Shown: positions 1-11,522 of the stretch, piece after piece
How the letters are laid out: every line of letters begins with the position of its first letter
Position numbering within the stretch: position 1 is the first letter of the stretch
Assembly (NCBI GenBank): GCA_963965975.1
Contig: OZ014421.1
Coordinates: 7,121,413-7,185,412, forward strand
DNA length: 64,000 bases
Source: Xestospongia bergquistia
Taxonomy: Eukaryota; Porifera; Demospongiae; Haplosclerida; Petrosiidae
Direction: 5' to 3'
The notes under the pieces: model-generated
What the model was told of the DNA's origin: nothing
Seen by the model: the letters and a program-made list of their open reading frames with translations, nothing else
The model's database searches: none
Translations under genes and position numbers: made by a program

Positions 1-3000
1 TTTTCTAGTTTTGTCTCCTCTCTCACTTTCAGGACTCTCTTTAGTCGCTGTCATCTTTTTTAATCTCATTCTCAAGCTAGCTCGTATGTACTCCAATGAT
101 GTGAGCTTACCAAGTCTAGTTTTTCCAGTAGCTCTCGTAAATGAACCTTCTGATGTTGATATAGTGTTACTTCGGTGCTTTTCTGGTGTTTCTTGAAGAT
201 CTGAATTTTGTGATTCATTTGATTTAGTTAAAGCAGAGGCTTTTGGTCCTTCTTGTGTGACCTCTCGTGGTAGAGAGGTCATTGAACTGAGAGTAGATTT
301 CTTTCTCGTACGTTCTGTCACATTATCTGATTGAGTTAGTGCAGCTCGTTGTGGTTTCTCTTTAACAGGAGCCTCTGACTCAAGACTAGTGAGTAAAGCA
401 ATGTCCCTACTTGTAGATTGAGATGATATTTTCCTTTCACCGGTAGCTCCAGATGATTCCTTTGTTGGTGTTTCATCTAACAAGTCTTCATCTTGTCTTG
501 GTGGTATTAATGGACTGGTGGTTCTGTTACTGTAAACATCAGAGTCTCTAGATCTCATCAGTCCTTTGTCAATTCCTACCATACCAAGATCACTATGTTC
601 TGGATCATCCATCATAGAATTTGTATTGGTAAAGACAACGTCACTACCATGCATTACACCTAAACCAAGATATGAATATTGGCTAGCTTGACTAGTACCA
701 GTTTCAGCTCCAACTCCAGTATTGAGGGGATAATTTTCAGGTACTTTCCTACCTCGAGATCCAGGCAGATTGTCACTGAGGTGCATAAATGGTGATTCCC
801 CTCCTCCACTTTGTCGTGTGTTTCTTCCACTAGTGCTTTTCTCTGGGACTTGTTCTTCTTCAATATCATCATCAACTGATATCCCTCCTCTGGCTTGTGA
901 CAAAATTTGTGAAGGATGAAGAGAACTTAATTTTGACAATGATTGAGTGGGACCAATGTCAGTTTCATTGTATAATTGACTGTGTTGTACTTGACTATGT
1001 CCTTGATAATATCGAGCATCATCAACATTTGCTTCACCAAATCCTGTTTCTGCAAAAACATCTATATTGTCTCTCTCTCTTTTAACTTGCTTTAGTTGAA
1101 AATGATATGACTCTTGTGGGGCACTGATAGATGGTCGATATCTTGTACCCTTTATCTCACCATTAGACAAGACACGTCGACTACGTGGCTGTTCTCTGTG
1201 GAGATATATATTTAATGAGAGAATGCAGAGTTTAGTGAACTTACTCTTCCTCTACAGAGTAATTATCTCTCTTTCTTTTACTACAATAGCAGCAACAACA
1301 ATAGCAACACAATAGTGTAATAATAGTAAGCAGTAATAAAACGATCACTCCTCCACCAACAAATGCAATAATTACAATTGTATTATCAAAAAAAGCTACA
1401 AAGAGAGATGAAGTACATACTAACTCTGATGAAGTTCAATGACTAACCAGTAAATTTGTCCCATATGCTTGATCCAACAGTTCCTATATAATATAATAAA
1501 GGAGTGAATGACATCATAAATACTAACCTGTAGGAGCTGGACTAGCTGTATTAGATGGGATGAGTGTTGTACTAAGAGATAATGAAGTCGTTTCAGTTAA
1601 TCTGGATAATGTAATTGTAGAAGATGCCTCTGATGTTGGAGAGGGAGTGAGTGAAAACAGTGAAGAAGAAATTGACCCTCCCAATGAGGAGGTTGACTCT
1701 ACTACAGAAGAAGTTACCAGCATCATTGATGTTGGTTCTCCCAGTGATGATGATGTTAGAGAAGAACTAAATACTATTGAGGAAGTGGATGGTTCTCCTA
1801 ATAATGAAGTTGATATCGACTCAGCTCCCATAGAAGTTGGTGTTAACTCTCCTAACATGGAAGCTGTAGATGACATTTCAGAAGGTGTCAAAGTGGATGA
1901 TATTTCTGCCATTGTTGAAGTGGACGACTCTCCAAATGATGAGGACTCTCCCAGTGATGTAATTGATATTGACTCTACTAGTGATGAAGTTGACTCTCTT
2001 GTTGAAGTAGTAGGTATTATTTCCAATGATGAATAGAGTGACTGTACTGATGATGTTTCCACCACTACAGATGGAAATACTTCTATTGAAGTACTCTCCA
2101 ATAGTGGTATCTCAGAACTTCTGCATGGAACATTACTCATCAGTCCAGCACTTCCAATATCAGTTGTCATTAAATAATCATTGTCACAATCAGGAGATTG
2201 AGAAATGGTTGAATGAAGAACTACAAAAGATAAACAGAAATTAAATAAAAGGTTCAATCAAACACAAATTTCCTTTTGGCAATGATTCAATTATGCTGTG
2301 TATTTAGTGTCTGCCAATAATCTTTAGTTCCAGATGGTTTTAGAGTACATAGTTTTATTGTATCAATTATTTACATACCACACATAACTGAATGATCTAC
2401 TGTTACTAAACATATTATAATGTGCAAGGGTATAATGTTATGTGGAGGAGGAAAGGCGACCTACACAAACACACTATTTACTCAGTTATCATGTGTACAG
2501 ATTATACCTTTGTATCAGAGTATATCAAATTGTAAATTACTTAGTGCAAGACTAGTAGTCGGGTAATTTATCTCTTAACTTGTGGTTAATCAATGAATAG
2601 TACTTTAAAATATTGTTTTTCATTCCTGTGGGAGATCACTCCAGTAAAGATGTATTATACATGAGAATTAAAGAGAATTAAACAACAAACAACTAGTTAT
2701 AATAATCAGTCTATCTATTTGATGTGTTACTATAGAGTTATGATTGTCACTTCCAATAGATGGTAAAGTGAGAGTTTAAGATAGCAAGTTGAGTGTGGCA
2801 TGACTACTGTGTGTGGAGGAGTAACTCTAAATACTATCAGAGACTATTATAATGTTACTAGTCATCATAACTAAAACTCAATGAACTATAAATGAACTTT
2901 TCTTGTCACGATTTATCATAATATAAATATTAGTATCTGCTCGTTATTACAATCGTTAATTAACTATCTAATCTTTTTATTATAATATTTGCTACATTGA

Positions 3001-3078
3001 TTGAGAATTAACAAAGATTTCCTTACCAATTAGAGTGATTGTTGCATACAATAATATCTGCTTGGTAAAGTTAGTCAT
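1..3078 (-). CDS. Ser/Thr-rich single-pass membrane protein (partial, 3' end beyond window)
   Basis: Five exons can be joined on the minus strand: 3078-3027, 2220-1528, 1483-1448, 1395-1245 and 1195 to the window edge. The first encodes a signal peptide beginning MTNFTKQILLYATI; I chose this ATG because its GTAAGG donor splices in phase to the next exon. The second exon is about 230 residues of Ser/Thr-rich, mucin-like sequence with recurring LGES/LGEP units. The fourth carries a transmembrane segment (about IVIIAFVGGGVIVLLLLTII) followed by a Cys-rich, basic stop-transfer region (CCYCCCCYCSKRKR). The last exon is an open cytoplasmic tail of about 400 residues, rich in Ser, Thr, Glu and Arg, with no stop before the edge. 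I recognise no named family. A heavily O-glycosylated surface protein is an inference from composition. Confidence 0.72.
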
Positions 3079-3361
3079 GTTAAAAACACTGTGATATCAA
3101 TTCTATATATCTGCAGAGAAGAATATAGCACAGTGATATTCTAGCATTGTATAGCTACAATCAGTATATTATTACTACGAGGACTCACTGTTATAGATGT
3201 ACTCCAATAAAGATTTAAATACTGCAGTAGTTGCTCGTCATCTTATGTTACTGCTTTCTGTTTTGTTGAAGTGTAAGACACCCACGTATTAATGCCACAC
3301 CCTATTTTAAGTCGTATTAATAATAATTATTCATAGTTATTAATGAATAATATTATTTTTA

Positions 3362-4977
3362 ATGGAATTATGTTTACATAATATTATATCAGTTAGTATG
3401 AAGTTAAAGCAGAGAGTTGTTGTGACTTCGACTCTATTATTGATATGTGTCCTCTTTATAGTTCTCAGATTACTTCTTCTAACCTTTGAAAATAACCAAG
3501 ACATTTCTCCACAACATACGACTCCATCAGAGCATCATATGACATCATCAAAGAATCATGTGATTTCATCAGAGAATCATGTGACTTCAACAATAAACCC
3601 TAAATCAATTGTGAAATCAAATAAAATACTACCTATTACTCCAGGCCAATTAACAACACGCCCCTGGGAAATATGGGCCAAATGGGTTAATTCTGATGTG
3701 TTATATCCTAGTGGTGTATTTTATTCATCTGATATGGATATGATATTGAGAGCATTATCAACTTATCCTATAAAATCATTTGATGTGGGATATAGAGGTA
3801 CACAATTGAAAGCAACATTACTTTTAATAGGTAACCAGAAAGCAGTCTTTAAACCACGAAGGTAAACGTACATACAATGTACTAATGATATGTCTCTCCT
3901 TAGATATAACAGAGAGACTATTGTGGATGGACCTAAAGATCCATATGCAGGATTTGACAGACACAATGGTGAAATAGCTGCCTTTCATTTAGAAGGGTGG
4001 GTCCCAGTAATTATCTACTTAAATTATCTTTCCTAATTAAAGGATATTAGGATATCGATTGGCTCCTCCAGTTGTAGGTAGAAAAATAAATTTAACATCA
4101 TTACTACCAGTAACCAGTCCATTATTACATGCTACATATTTACAAGAAAGTAAGATAGACAAGTTTATAACATTAACTTTATAATAATACTATTAGATGG
4201 TAATACATGTTTCTATGGTAAATGTCTATATTGCAAACCTGCTGAAAAAGCCTGTGCTGATGGTGTTATAATGGAAGGTTCAGTCACAATATGGCTACCT
4301 CATTGGTATCAACTTAAAACATTTCGTCATCCTTATCAGCGTACATATATACCTCATGTTAAAGCTAGGTTAGAAAAGTAATGATGTCATAATGATGTCA
4401 TCAATGTACAGATGGGAAAAAGATGACAACTATTGTTTAACTCTCCTTAAACCAACGTCAGATTATTATCACTTATTACCTGATATTTTAGATACTACAG
4501 TACTTGATTTTTTAGTGGGTAATGCTGATAGACATCATTTTGAAACGTATGCTCTCCTTGGTAAGAAAGGTCATCTGATGCATATAGATAATGGAAAAAG
4601 GTCAGTAATGCTATTACTAATAATAATATAGTCCTTAATATTATCAATGTAGTTTTGGTAATCCACATCATGATGAACTATCAATATTAGCTCCATTAAG
4701 ACAATGTTGTAGGTAAGTCATATTATATTATATATTATATTAATTGTCCTATAGACTTAGAAATAGTACTTGGACTGAATTATTGGATTTACATAACAAA
4801 GGATTATCTAAACTCCTGGACTCTTCTTTAAAGAGAGATCCTTTATATCCAATTTTAACTTCTGATCATTTAAAAGCCATTGATCGAAGACTTAATATTA
4901 TATTGGATTTAGTGAGAGATTGTATTAAACATCACGGAGCAAATAAAGTGCTTTTTAAAAACTGGGAAAATCAATAA
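3362..4977 (+). CDS. FAM20B: Glycosaminoglycan xylosylkinase FAM20B homologue
   Basis: FAM20B is a Golgi kinase that phosphorylates xylose in the proteoglycan linkage tetrasaccharide. Seven exons join in phase: 3362-3861, 3904-3996, 4043-4149, 4197-4368, 4412-4600, 4653-4712 and 4755-4977. The product has an N-terminal signal anchor ([20 protein letters not shown]) as in a type II Golgi protein, then a variable stalk. The secretory-kinase fold follows, with the ATP lysine in AVFKPRR, the helix-C glutamate in [11 protein letters not shown], the catalytic [11 protein letters not shown] and the metal-binding HIDNGKSFG. Cysteine segments FYGKCLYCK and [18 protein letters not shown] are typical of FAM20B rather than FAM20A/C. 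An in-frame second ATG lies at 3398, so the start is uncertain by 12 residues. The gene is divergent from the mucin-like gene 283 bp upstream. Confidence 0.93.
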
Positions 4978-5037
4978 TACTTTGTCAAATATAACAGAAC
5001 AATATTAAAATATACTTTGTTCTAATTTTTAATTATT

Positions 5038-6926
5038 TTAAAAATATCCCAGAGCAAAGTTACTGATGACTTCTGGTGCAGCTGAGTCAAATCCCACAAT
5101 ATCTAACATACCAGGATCGTTGGGATCAGCTATAGTAAAACTATTAGATGCCATACCACAGACTATGAGTTTAGCATTAATACCTGAAGCCTAGAACAAA
5201 ATGGAGGAATGAATAGGTTGATTGACTGTTCCTTACCTTTCGATATTGTTTGAGTGCTTCAGTTGGATGTACTTTGCCATACCATGTCTCACTGTCAGTG
5301 TAAACTATGAACACATCAACTTCTAACTTCTTTTGTTTAGCATGTATCATTGGTAGAGCACAGTCAGTACCACCCATTGGTATCTGGAGTATAGTAGCCA
5401 GTCAATATAATATAATGTCTGTACTTACTCTGGAAATAGTTTGGATTGCATTCTCTAGATTCATTTGAGGATTAATAGCAATGGGAACAAGTTTATGAGA
5501 AAATCCCATCATGTAATAATTTTTTTCAACTCTTGCTACAAGAGAGAGAGAGAGAGAGATCATTAGACAATGCACCAAGAGAACAGTTCTTACCAGTCAC
5601 CATAGCCATTGCAGCTGAGGCATCACGACAAGTAATAACTCGTGATCCCATTACAGGACAACACATTGAGCCACTAACATCAATAGCTAATAGAAACCGT
5701 TTACCTGTAGGCTCTACAAACTAGAAAAATATTGTAACAGTCAAAGTACTAAAGTATACGTACTAACTAACTTTAAATGAAAGATAGAATGCATCATTGA
5801 GAGCACCAACAATAGCTTGGTTCACTTCCCAAGAGAGTTTGCCCTTGTCACCATGACCTTGTTGATATGTCTTAAGTGCCAGCAATACATTAAAAGGATG
5901 AATTCGTGCTTTCTTTAACATGGTCTCATCTCGTAGTCGTTCACACACCATGCTGGCATATCGAGAGAGAGGTTTAAGAAGACCAATACTCGACATTTTA
6001 CCAAGATTTCGTATCATAGCTGTCATTGGCATTTTCACCAACAGAGTTGACCATACCTATAGAACAAGACATGTTACTATCATACAACTATCTCTATAAC
6101 TTACAAGTTCAGAATTGAGATGAACTGAAGGAACATGTTCTCTTACAAGACCATACTCTTGAATTAGTTGTACCAAGTAATGTTCATCACATTGTTTAGC
6201 TGTTTCCACTGCTAACAAAAATGCCATTGTTGTTTCAACTTCAGCTACTCCATTGTATTCAGTTTGACAAGCATCAAAGCCTTTTACGATATATTTCAGG
6301 ACACAACTAAGACCGACATCTTCTGACTTTAGATGAGAGAGGCGTAAAAGATCACGATGTGACCAACCTTCACGTTGTTGGTATTTAGTAACAGCCATAG
6401 CTAATTCTTTAGGAGATTTTGTCAAGTACCAATTCTGAATAGCACGACGATGGGCACGCCCCCATCCTGTACCAATACTAAGAGCCTCACAGAATGCAAC
6501 AAAAGCAAATAAATGAGTCGGAATACGACACACTTTATTGAGAGCATCATAAGCTGCTCTTTTAGTTTCTATATTGTCATCTCTAGCACAAAGAGCTAAT
6601 GCAAATATAATAGGATTTTGTTTAGCAGTACGTCCTTCAATGCTGTATTTGGTAATCTCCTGGACGACTTCAACTCCACGACCACCTTCAATTAATCGCA
6701 AAATCGATTCAGCATTTTCCTTGCCAAGCTGTTTCTCACTAACATAATATGTACCACCTTCTGAACCTAATACCATAAATCTTCTCAGTCTCTGCATATC
6801 ATCTACTTGAAACGAGAATCCGCCTGCACTGTTGGGGACCTGCCCTGGGAGCGGTTTGCTTTGTGGAACAGTCCCTTCTTCGACTTCCATTGACTCTGCC
6901 ATTTCAGATGAGATCCCTACACTCAT
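5038..6926 (-). CDS. RO60: 60 kDa SS-A/Ro ribonucleoprotein (TROVE domain + vWA)
   Basis: Ro60 is a ring-shaped RNA-binding protein that holds Y RNAs and misfolded non-coding RNAs. The long first exon (6926-6105) encodes the TROVE HEAT-like region, with segments such as [35 protein letters not shown] and [15 protein letters not shown] that match the family. A second exon (6056-5772) begins [21 protein letters not shown], a highly conserved Ro stretch. The remaining exons carry the von Willebrand A domain with an intact MIDAS motif ([10 protein letters not shown]), [12 protein letters not shown] and [17 protein letters not shown]. It ends ISNFALGYF. The start ATG is at 6926; a second Met lies eight codons in. 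An intron near 5541-5560 contains a GA microsatellite. It is divergent from the next gene, with 169 bp between start codons. Confidence 0.95.
5541..5560. repeat. (GA)n microsatellite in a Ro60 intron
   Basis: About ten uninterrupted GA dinucleotides lie inside a short intron of the Ro60 gene. No function is implied. Confidence 0.85.
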
Positions 6927-7095
6927 ATGTTCTTAAAAAACGTAGTCATGAAATAACGGACCTCACTTCTACAACGTGAAGTCAAAGAGTGCTCGATGAC
7001 GCTGCTGTGGTGCAACTTGCCACACCCACTACTAATGGTACTAATTGAACTTACTAATAAGTCGATTATTCACACCTAATTATTATTATAATCTA

Positions 7096-9890
7096 ATGGG
7101 ACATATTGTGAGTCATGAGAAAGTAATTCCAGTAGAAATAGTGCGAGTGAAACCAATGTAAGTATAACAATTATTATTATAGCATTACTATCACTTTATT
7201 ATATAGTATGGAGTCTATGTATCATGATAGCAATGATTGGTTGGATAATGCAACTAGTATTTCTCGTAATGAGCTGAGAGAGGCAGCTCGATTGCTACCA
7301 CAGTATGTTTCATTGATGTATTATTGTCGGAATATATTATTATTGATATATTAGGTTATTGTTTACTGGTTCTGAAGACAATGGAGAAGATATGAAGTAA
7401 GTGTATGTAATTGTTGAGTTTGCATAATTCTTGTCAGTATTGGTTCTGTTAGTGATCCAGTACAAAATATCAATGATCCAGTACGAAATATCAGTGATCC
7501 AGTACAAAATATCAGTGATCCAGTACGAAATATCAGTGATCCAGCACGAAATATCACTGATACAGTACAAAATATCAGTGATCCAGTACAAAATATCAGT
7601 GATCCAGTTCAGAATATTGTAAATTCTAACAATCCAGTTAAGAATATCAGTGATGTTACACATGATAGTTATACTGCATATAAAACTAAAGTCAAGTATA
7701 CAGATACCACTAAAGATAAAAGCAAATTTGATGTCAATAGCAGTCATTATAAAGAAATGTCTTCAAGAAGTTTTCAGAATGGCTTTCACAGTATTTTACA
7801 AAATGATAGTCTACATGATGGCTCACAACATACTAGTCTATCTGAATCAGTTAGTACTGATAAACCTACTACAACTATAAAACCACCAAACAATCTCAGT
7901 CTAGAACCATCTGTTTTCACTCCAGAACTCTCTTTCCTCACTCCAGAACCATCTGTCTTCAGTCCAGATCTAGAACCATCTATTGTCAACACTAGAAAAT
8001 ATTCCACTCTGCCATTAACTCGAAAACATTCTAACCACAAACCTCCTCAAACCAGTCTATCCAGTTATAGTAATGTACCTAAACTGCCTCAAATTTTACC
8101 AAATAATAAATCTCAGACTCTCCCAGTATCATATCGTATTAATCCAAAGAGAAATCATCATCGGTCAATTAGTCCTGTTTCAGAAATTAGTCCAGTTCTT
8201 CCTTCTGCAAAAAATGAAGAAATAGTTCAACATAGACCATCTGCAGCGACTCATCTTATCATGGATTCTTCTATTTTTAATCCACATAATCATCATTATA
8301 AGTCAACTGGTTTCAGAGGGAAAGGATTGTCTAGTGTAAAAGTCCAAGGAGGCACAAGACTACAACATCAGACTAATGACATTCTTCAACTTACTCCTTC
8401 TAGTGGTGGGGCTATGTCTTATAAAATAGCTGTATCTCTACATTATGATGTTGATAATGAAGAAACTGTGAGAACTAAAGTTACACAACCAAAGCCTATT
8501 AAAATACCTAATGTACATACAAAGAAACAATTCTTATTGACAAAAAAACCAGTAAAAATACAACAAGATCATGAAGAGCATAAGAAAGAAGTTCCATTTC
8601 CAGACAATGAGCATGAAGAAGAGATATTAGATGAAGTACCAGAATTAGAACGAGTACTTACACCAAATGAAGGAATGAGAGTTAGACAATATATAAGACG
8701 TGAAGCTAGTTTAATTGAAGATCAAAGTTTTCTAGTTGACTTCACAACTACTGCCAAAACCAAACAAATGGTAAATAAACTAAGAGGTTAGTTAATTTGT
8801 TCTTAATGTGTTCTAGTTGTTATATGTATCTATATAAAGGTGGTATTGTCAATTCATTGGAACATTTAACAGATGAAATTAGAGAAGATTATGATGGATT
8901 CCTCACTGAAATTGATGCCATTACTTATTATGCATATCGTCAAGTTAGTATAGTAAATATAAAGAACATTTAATACTAACTTATTCACAGGCTGAAGAAG
9001 TCCTCAGTGACTACTCACCTCAAACTATAGTGGTATGTTTGTCTTGTAAAATAGTGTCATTTCTTTGTATAGTTAATATCATCTAGTGTACCTAATGCTA
9101 CACGATTGGAGTCTGCATTGAAACCTAATGTCCTTAGAGCTATCTATGTAAGTGATGCTATAGTCCATACTGTTTATTGTATATTTATGTATTGCAGGAT
9201 TTTTCTACAGAAACATATTCTTCTTTATTAGGTAAATTTATAATTGTCACTGTGTCACTAATATTATTATTATTGATAATTATATAGATATATTGAAAAC
9301 ATTATTGAATAGTTATAAAAATGGTGCTAAAGCAAAGTCTCTTTGTATTGTTTGTAAAGTATGTTATCATAAAATAAGAAATTATAGGATACACTCACTG
9401 TTAGGGTGGACCAGGATACATGTATTTACTTCAAAGAAAACCCATTACACCAGCCAAATTATTAAAAGATAATGATTTATTGAGGTAGAGAGCTTTAACT
9501 ATTATAATAATTATGTCATTTGTTATTTAGGTTTTGGAAAACTCTTGGAAGTTATATGAGCAAGATATCACTTAATGAGCCATCCATAGTCCACTTCATG
9601 GAGTGTAATGTTGCTGGTAATAAACAAGGGGAAGAAGTAAGGGGTAGTCCTTCTCATTACTTGATATATGTCATTATGTATAGTTGCTGTCTAATTTAGA
9701 GGCTGCAATGTTTTCACATAAAGTAAAAGTGGAATCACCTTTGGAACTGGAGCCAAAAGGTAATTATAGATGGGTGTGGTCACTGTATATTGTCACTGAC
9801 ACAGGGCGGAGCATGATAGCTACATATTTTATTCCAGAGATGTTCAAAATATGGAAAAGCACACGCTACAATAAATTTAAATTATATTAA
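7096..9890 (+). CDS. Uncharacterised repeat-bearing protein with possible DUF4347-like C-terminal domain
   Basis: I do not recognise the full-length family. The chosen ATG at 7096 starts MGHIVSHEKVIPVEIV and is followed by three short exons joined across about 45-60 bp introns. A long exon (about 7438-8788) and about seven small exons follow, ending in a stop at 9890. The long exon opens with eight tandem heptapeptides of the SDPVQNI type. It continues with a low-complexity Ser/Pro/Thr region (EPSVFTPE, EPSVFSPD), then a charged stretch before EGMRVRQYIRREASLIEDQ. The small exons encode a compact alpha/beta-looking region: SPQTIVLISSSVPNATRL, SLCIVCKGGPGYMYLL, then SIVHFMECNVAGNKQGEELL. This order resembles DUF4347, a domain known mainly from large bacterial proteins. 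That assignment is tentative and comes from recollected pattern only. Confidence 0.6.
7451..7618 (+). repeat. 8 x 21-bp coding tandem repeat (SDPVQNI heptads)
   Basis: Eight in-frame 21-bp units encode S/N/T-D-P/T-V/A-Q/R-N-I. They alternate CAA/CGA at the Q/R position and differ at few other sites, indicating recent tandem expansion. A degenerate ninth unit (NNPVKNI) follows. Confidence 0.92.
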
Positions 9891-9897
9891 TGATTCA

Positions 9898-11002
9898 TTA
9901 TAATCTTCGAATTAAATATGAAATATAGGTTTCTGGCTGGACAGATGGTCTAGGATTGAGTCTCATTCTTAATTGTGTTAACCAACTTAGAACCCAACCT
10001 TTGTCTTTTGGTGAAGGCATTACCTAGTTGGGTTTGGTCAATGTTGTAAATGTACTACTCGGTATTACCTTGTCCATTACATGTTTAGTAATGCGTCCAT
10101 TAGTACTGACAGTAAAAGTAGAAAATCCTTCCACAATAACTCTAATTTAAGAAACAACATCAAATATTACAGAACACATTCTCTTACCTCCATGGCAACC
10201 AGGGAAGGAATCTTGGTAACCCTCGTACCCTCCATCTTGCTTCTATTTTACCAAAATCAATGTCTTTAGTTATTTTTAAAAGATCTAGCTCTGCCTTGTG
10301 ATAAATAAAACGTATATATTGATGAGATGACATGAGACAAAGTTGGTACATGAAACGACCTCTAAAATAATTATCATATCATTCATAATGTAATGATGTA
10401 CCTGATAGTAATAGGAAAGTGCCCTAACTTGTTTTCAAAGATCATATCATTCTCATAAAGGCTATCATAACTATGATGACCACTCAAAAATTGAGGTATC
10501 TATTATAAATAATATTATCAAGAAATGTCATCAAATAAAACAATACCTCATCTCGTAACTTTAACAAGACAAAAGATAATTGAGCTGCCGTGGGTCTGTC
10601 CACTTCATTCCTAGAAGGAGGGATATTTTCTGGTAGATGTGGTTTATCAGACTCCATTGCAGTGACTGGTATTGGACTGATATATGTTAGAGGAATGTGT
10701 TGTTCCTTTTCAAGTAATGTTGTCTTTTGAAAAATTTGTGAGTTGATGCAACGAGAGTGGAAAGTGGGTGGAGTTTGTTTAGATTGGTTTGATGCTACAG
10801 GTATATTAGGGATCAAAAAACTCCACCCATTCCATGATCTGATGATAGGAGTTCTACACATAATAAATGGTGGCTCTATCCGTGATATCGAGTGATCTGC
10901 CCCTCTCTTACAGACACTGCTATTTAGAGCAAAGCATTGACGTAATATTGTTATGCTCCTCAGATGACTACTGCAAGGAGAGGTAGCCATTTTGATAGAC
11001 AT
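9898..11002 (-). CDS. C6orf136 / DUF2358-family protein, probably mitochondrial
   Basis: The first coding exon starts at the ATG at 11002 (MSIKMATSPCSS) and ends at 10547 after LSFVLLKLRDE. Exon 2 is 10499-10402 (IPQFLSGHHSYDSLYENDMIF). Three more exons follow, encoding RGRFMYQLCLMSSHQYIRF, IEARWRVRGLPRFLPWLPW, then VEGFSTFTVSTNGRITKHVM and DKVMPSPKDKGWVLSW, to a stop at 9898. The region from the LRDE helix to the HxxDKxMPS ending matches the DUF2358 domain of vertebrate C6orf136 (RWRLVGLP, LDKLMPS). The function of the family is not established. The N-terminus is rich in Arg and Ser and lacks acids, consistent with mitochondrial targeting. An upstream 5' exon near 11060-11089 splices to the coding exon, so I prefer the ATG at 11002 over the one at 11089, which is out of frame after splicing. 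Confidence 0.82.
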
Positions 11003-11106
11003 AGTGCCTATTAACAAAATGTATTTGAATATAATTAAATGAAGGAACTTATTACTTACTAGTATGCACGGGTACGCTCCAAAGGTCATTAATTTTAACC
11101 CTCAAA
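11003..11106. promoter_or_regulatory. Bidirectional promoter between C6orf136 homologue and TAF13
   Basis: Only 104 bp separate the two divergent start codons, and part of this is a 5' UTR exon and intron of the minus-strand gene. All core-promoter information for both genes must lie here or inside the transcribed regions. No TATA box is evident. Confidence 0.6.
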
Positions 11107-11478
11107 ATGGCGTCTGGTAGCATCTCTACTGAGGAATCAGGACAACACGATGATAGCTCCTTGTGTACATCTCAGGCCAAAAAGAAAAAGAAATATTTTC
11201 ATAGGGAACTACGTTACATGATGCATGGATTTGGTGACGATCCTAATCCGTATGATGAGACTGTTGATATGGTAGATGATCTTGTAGTAGAGTTTATCAC
11301 AGAGATGACTGTCAAGGCTATGGACATTGGTAAAAAGGGCAAAATACAAGTTGAAGATATTCTCTATTTAACTCGTAAAGATCCAAAAAAGCATGCTCGA
11401 GTTCAAGATTTATTGTTAATGAATGAAGAATTAAAAAAAGCAAAACGTATTTTTGAAACAACACAAGAAGACATCTGA
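11107..11478 (+). CDS. TAF13: TFIID subunit 13 (TAF13)
   Basis: TAF13 is a histone-fold subunit of the general transcription factor TFIID that pairs with TAF11. This is a single 123-codon exon, close to the family's usual length of about 124. After a polar N-terminus and a lysine run (AKKKKKYFHRELRYMMHGFG) comes the histone fold. Family segments are DDPNPYDETVDMVDDLVVEF, MTVKAMDIGKKGKIQVEDI and LYLTRKDPKKHARVQDLL. It is intronless and head-to-head with the C6orf136 homologue. The downstream convergent gene ends only 45 bp past its stop. Confidence 0.96.
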   Translation: MASGSISTEESGQHDDSSLCTSQAKKKKKYFHRELRYMMHGFGDDPNPYDETVDMVDDLVVEFITEMTVKAMDIGKKGKIQVEDILYLTRKDPKKHARVQDLLLMNEELKKAKRIFETTQEDI

Positions 11479-11522
11479 CAACATTATAATAATCATATAG
11501 TATGAAATGACAAATATTATTA

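Noticed and set aside
1560..2036. 158-codon acidic open frame on the plus strand
   Set aside because: It is the antisense shadow of the Ser/Thr-rich exon; its Asp/Glu/Val-rich composition is what reverse-complemented Ser/Thr codons produce, and it has no splice context.
10484..11089. Start of the C6orf136 homologue at the ATG at 11,089
   Set aside because: Reading through requires an unspliced segment containing a clear GTAAGT donor and TTAATAG acceptor; the ATG at 11,002 after the acceptor is the better start.
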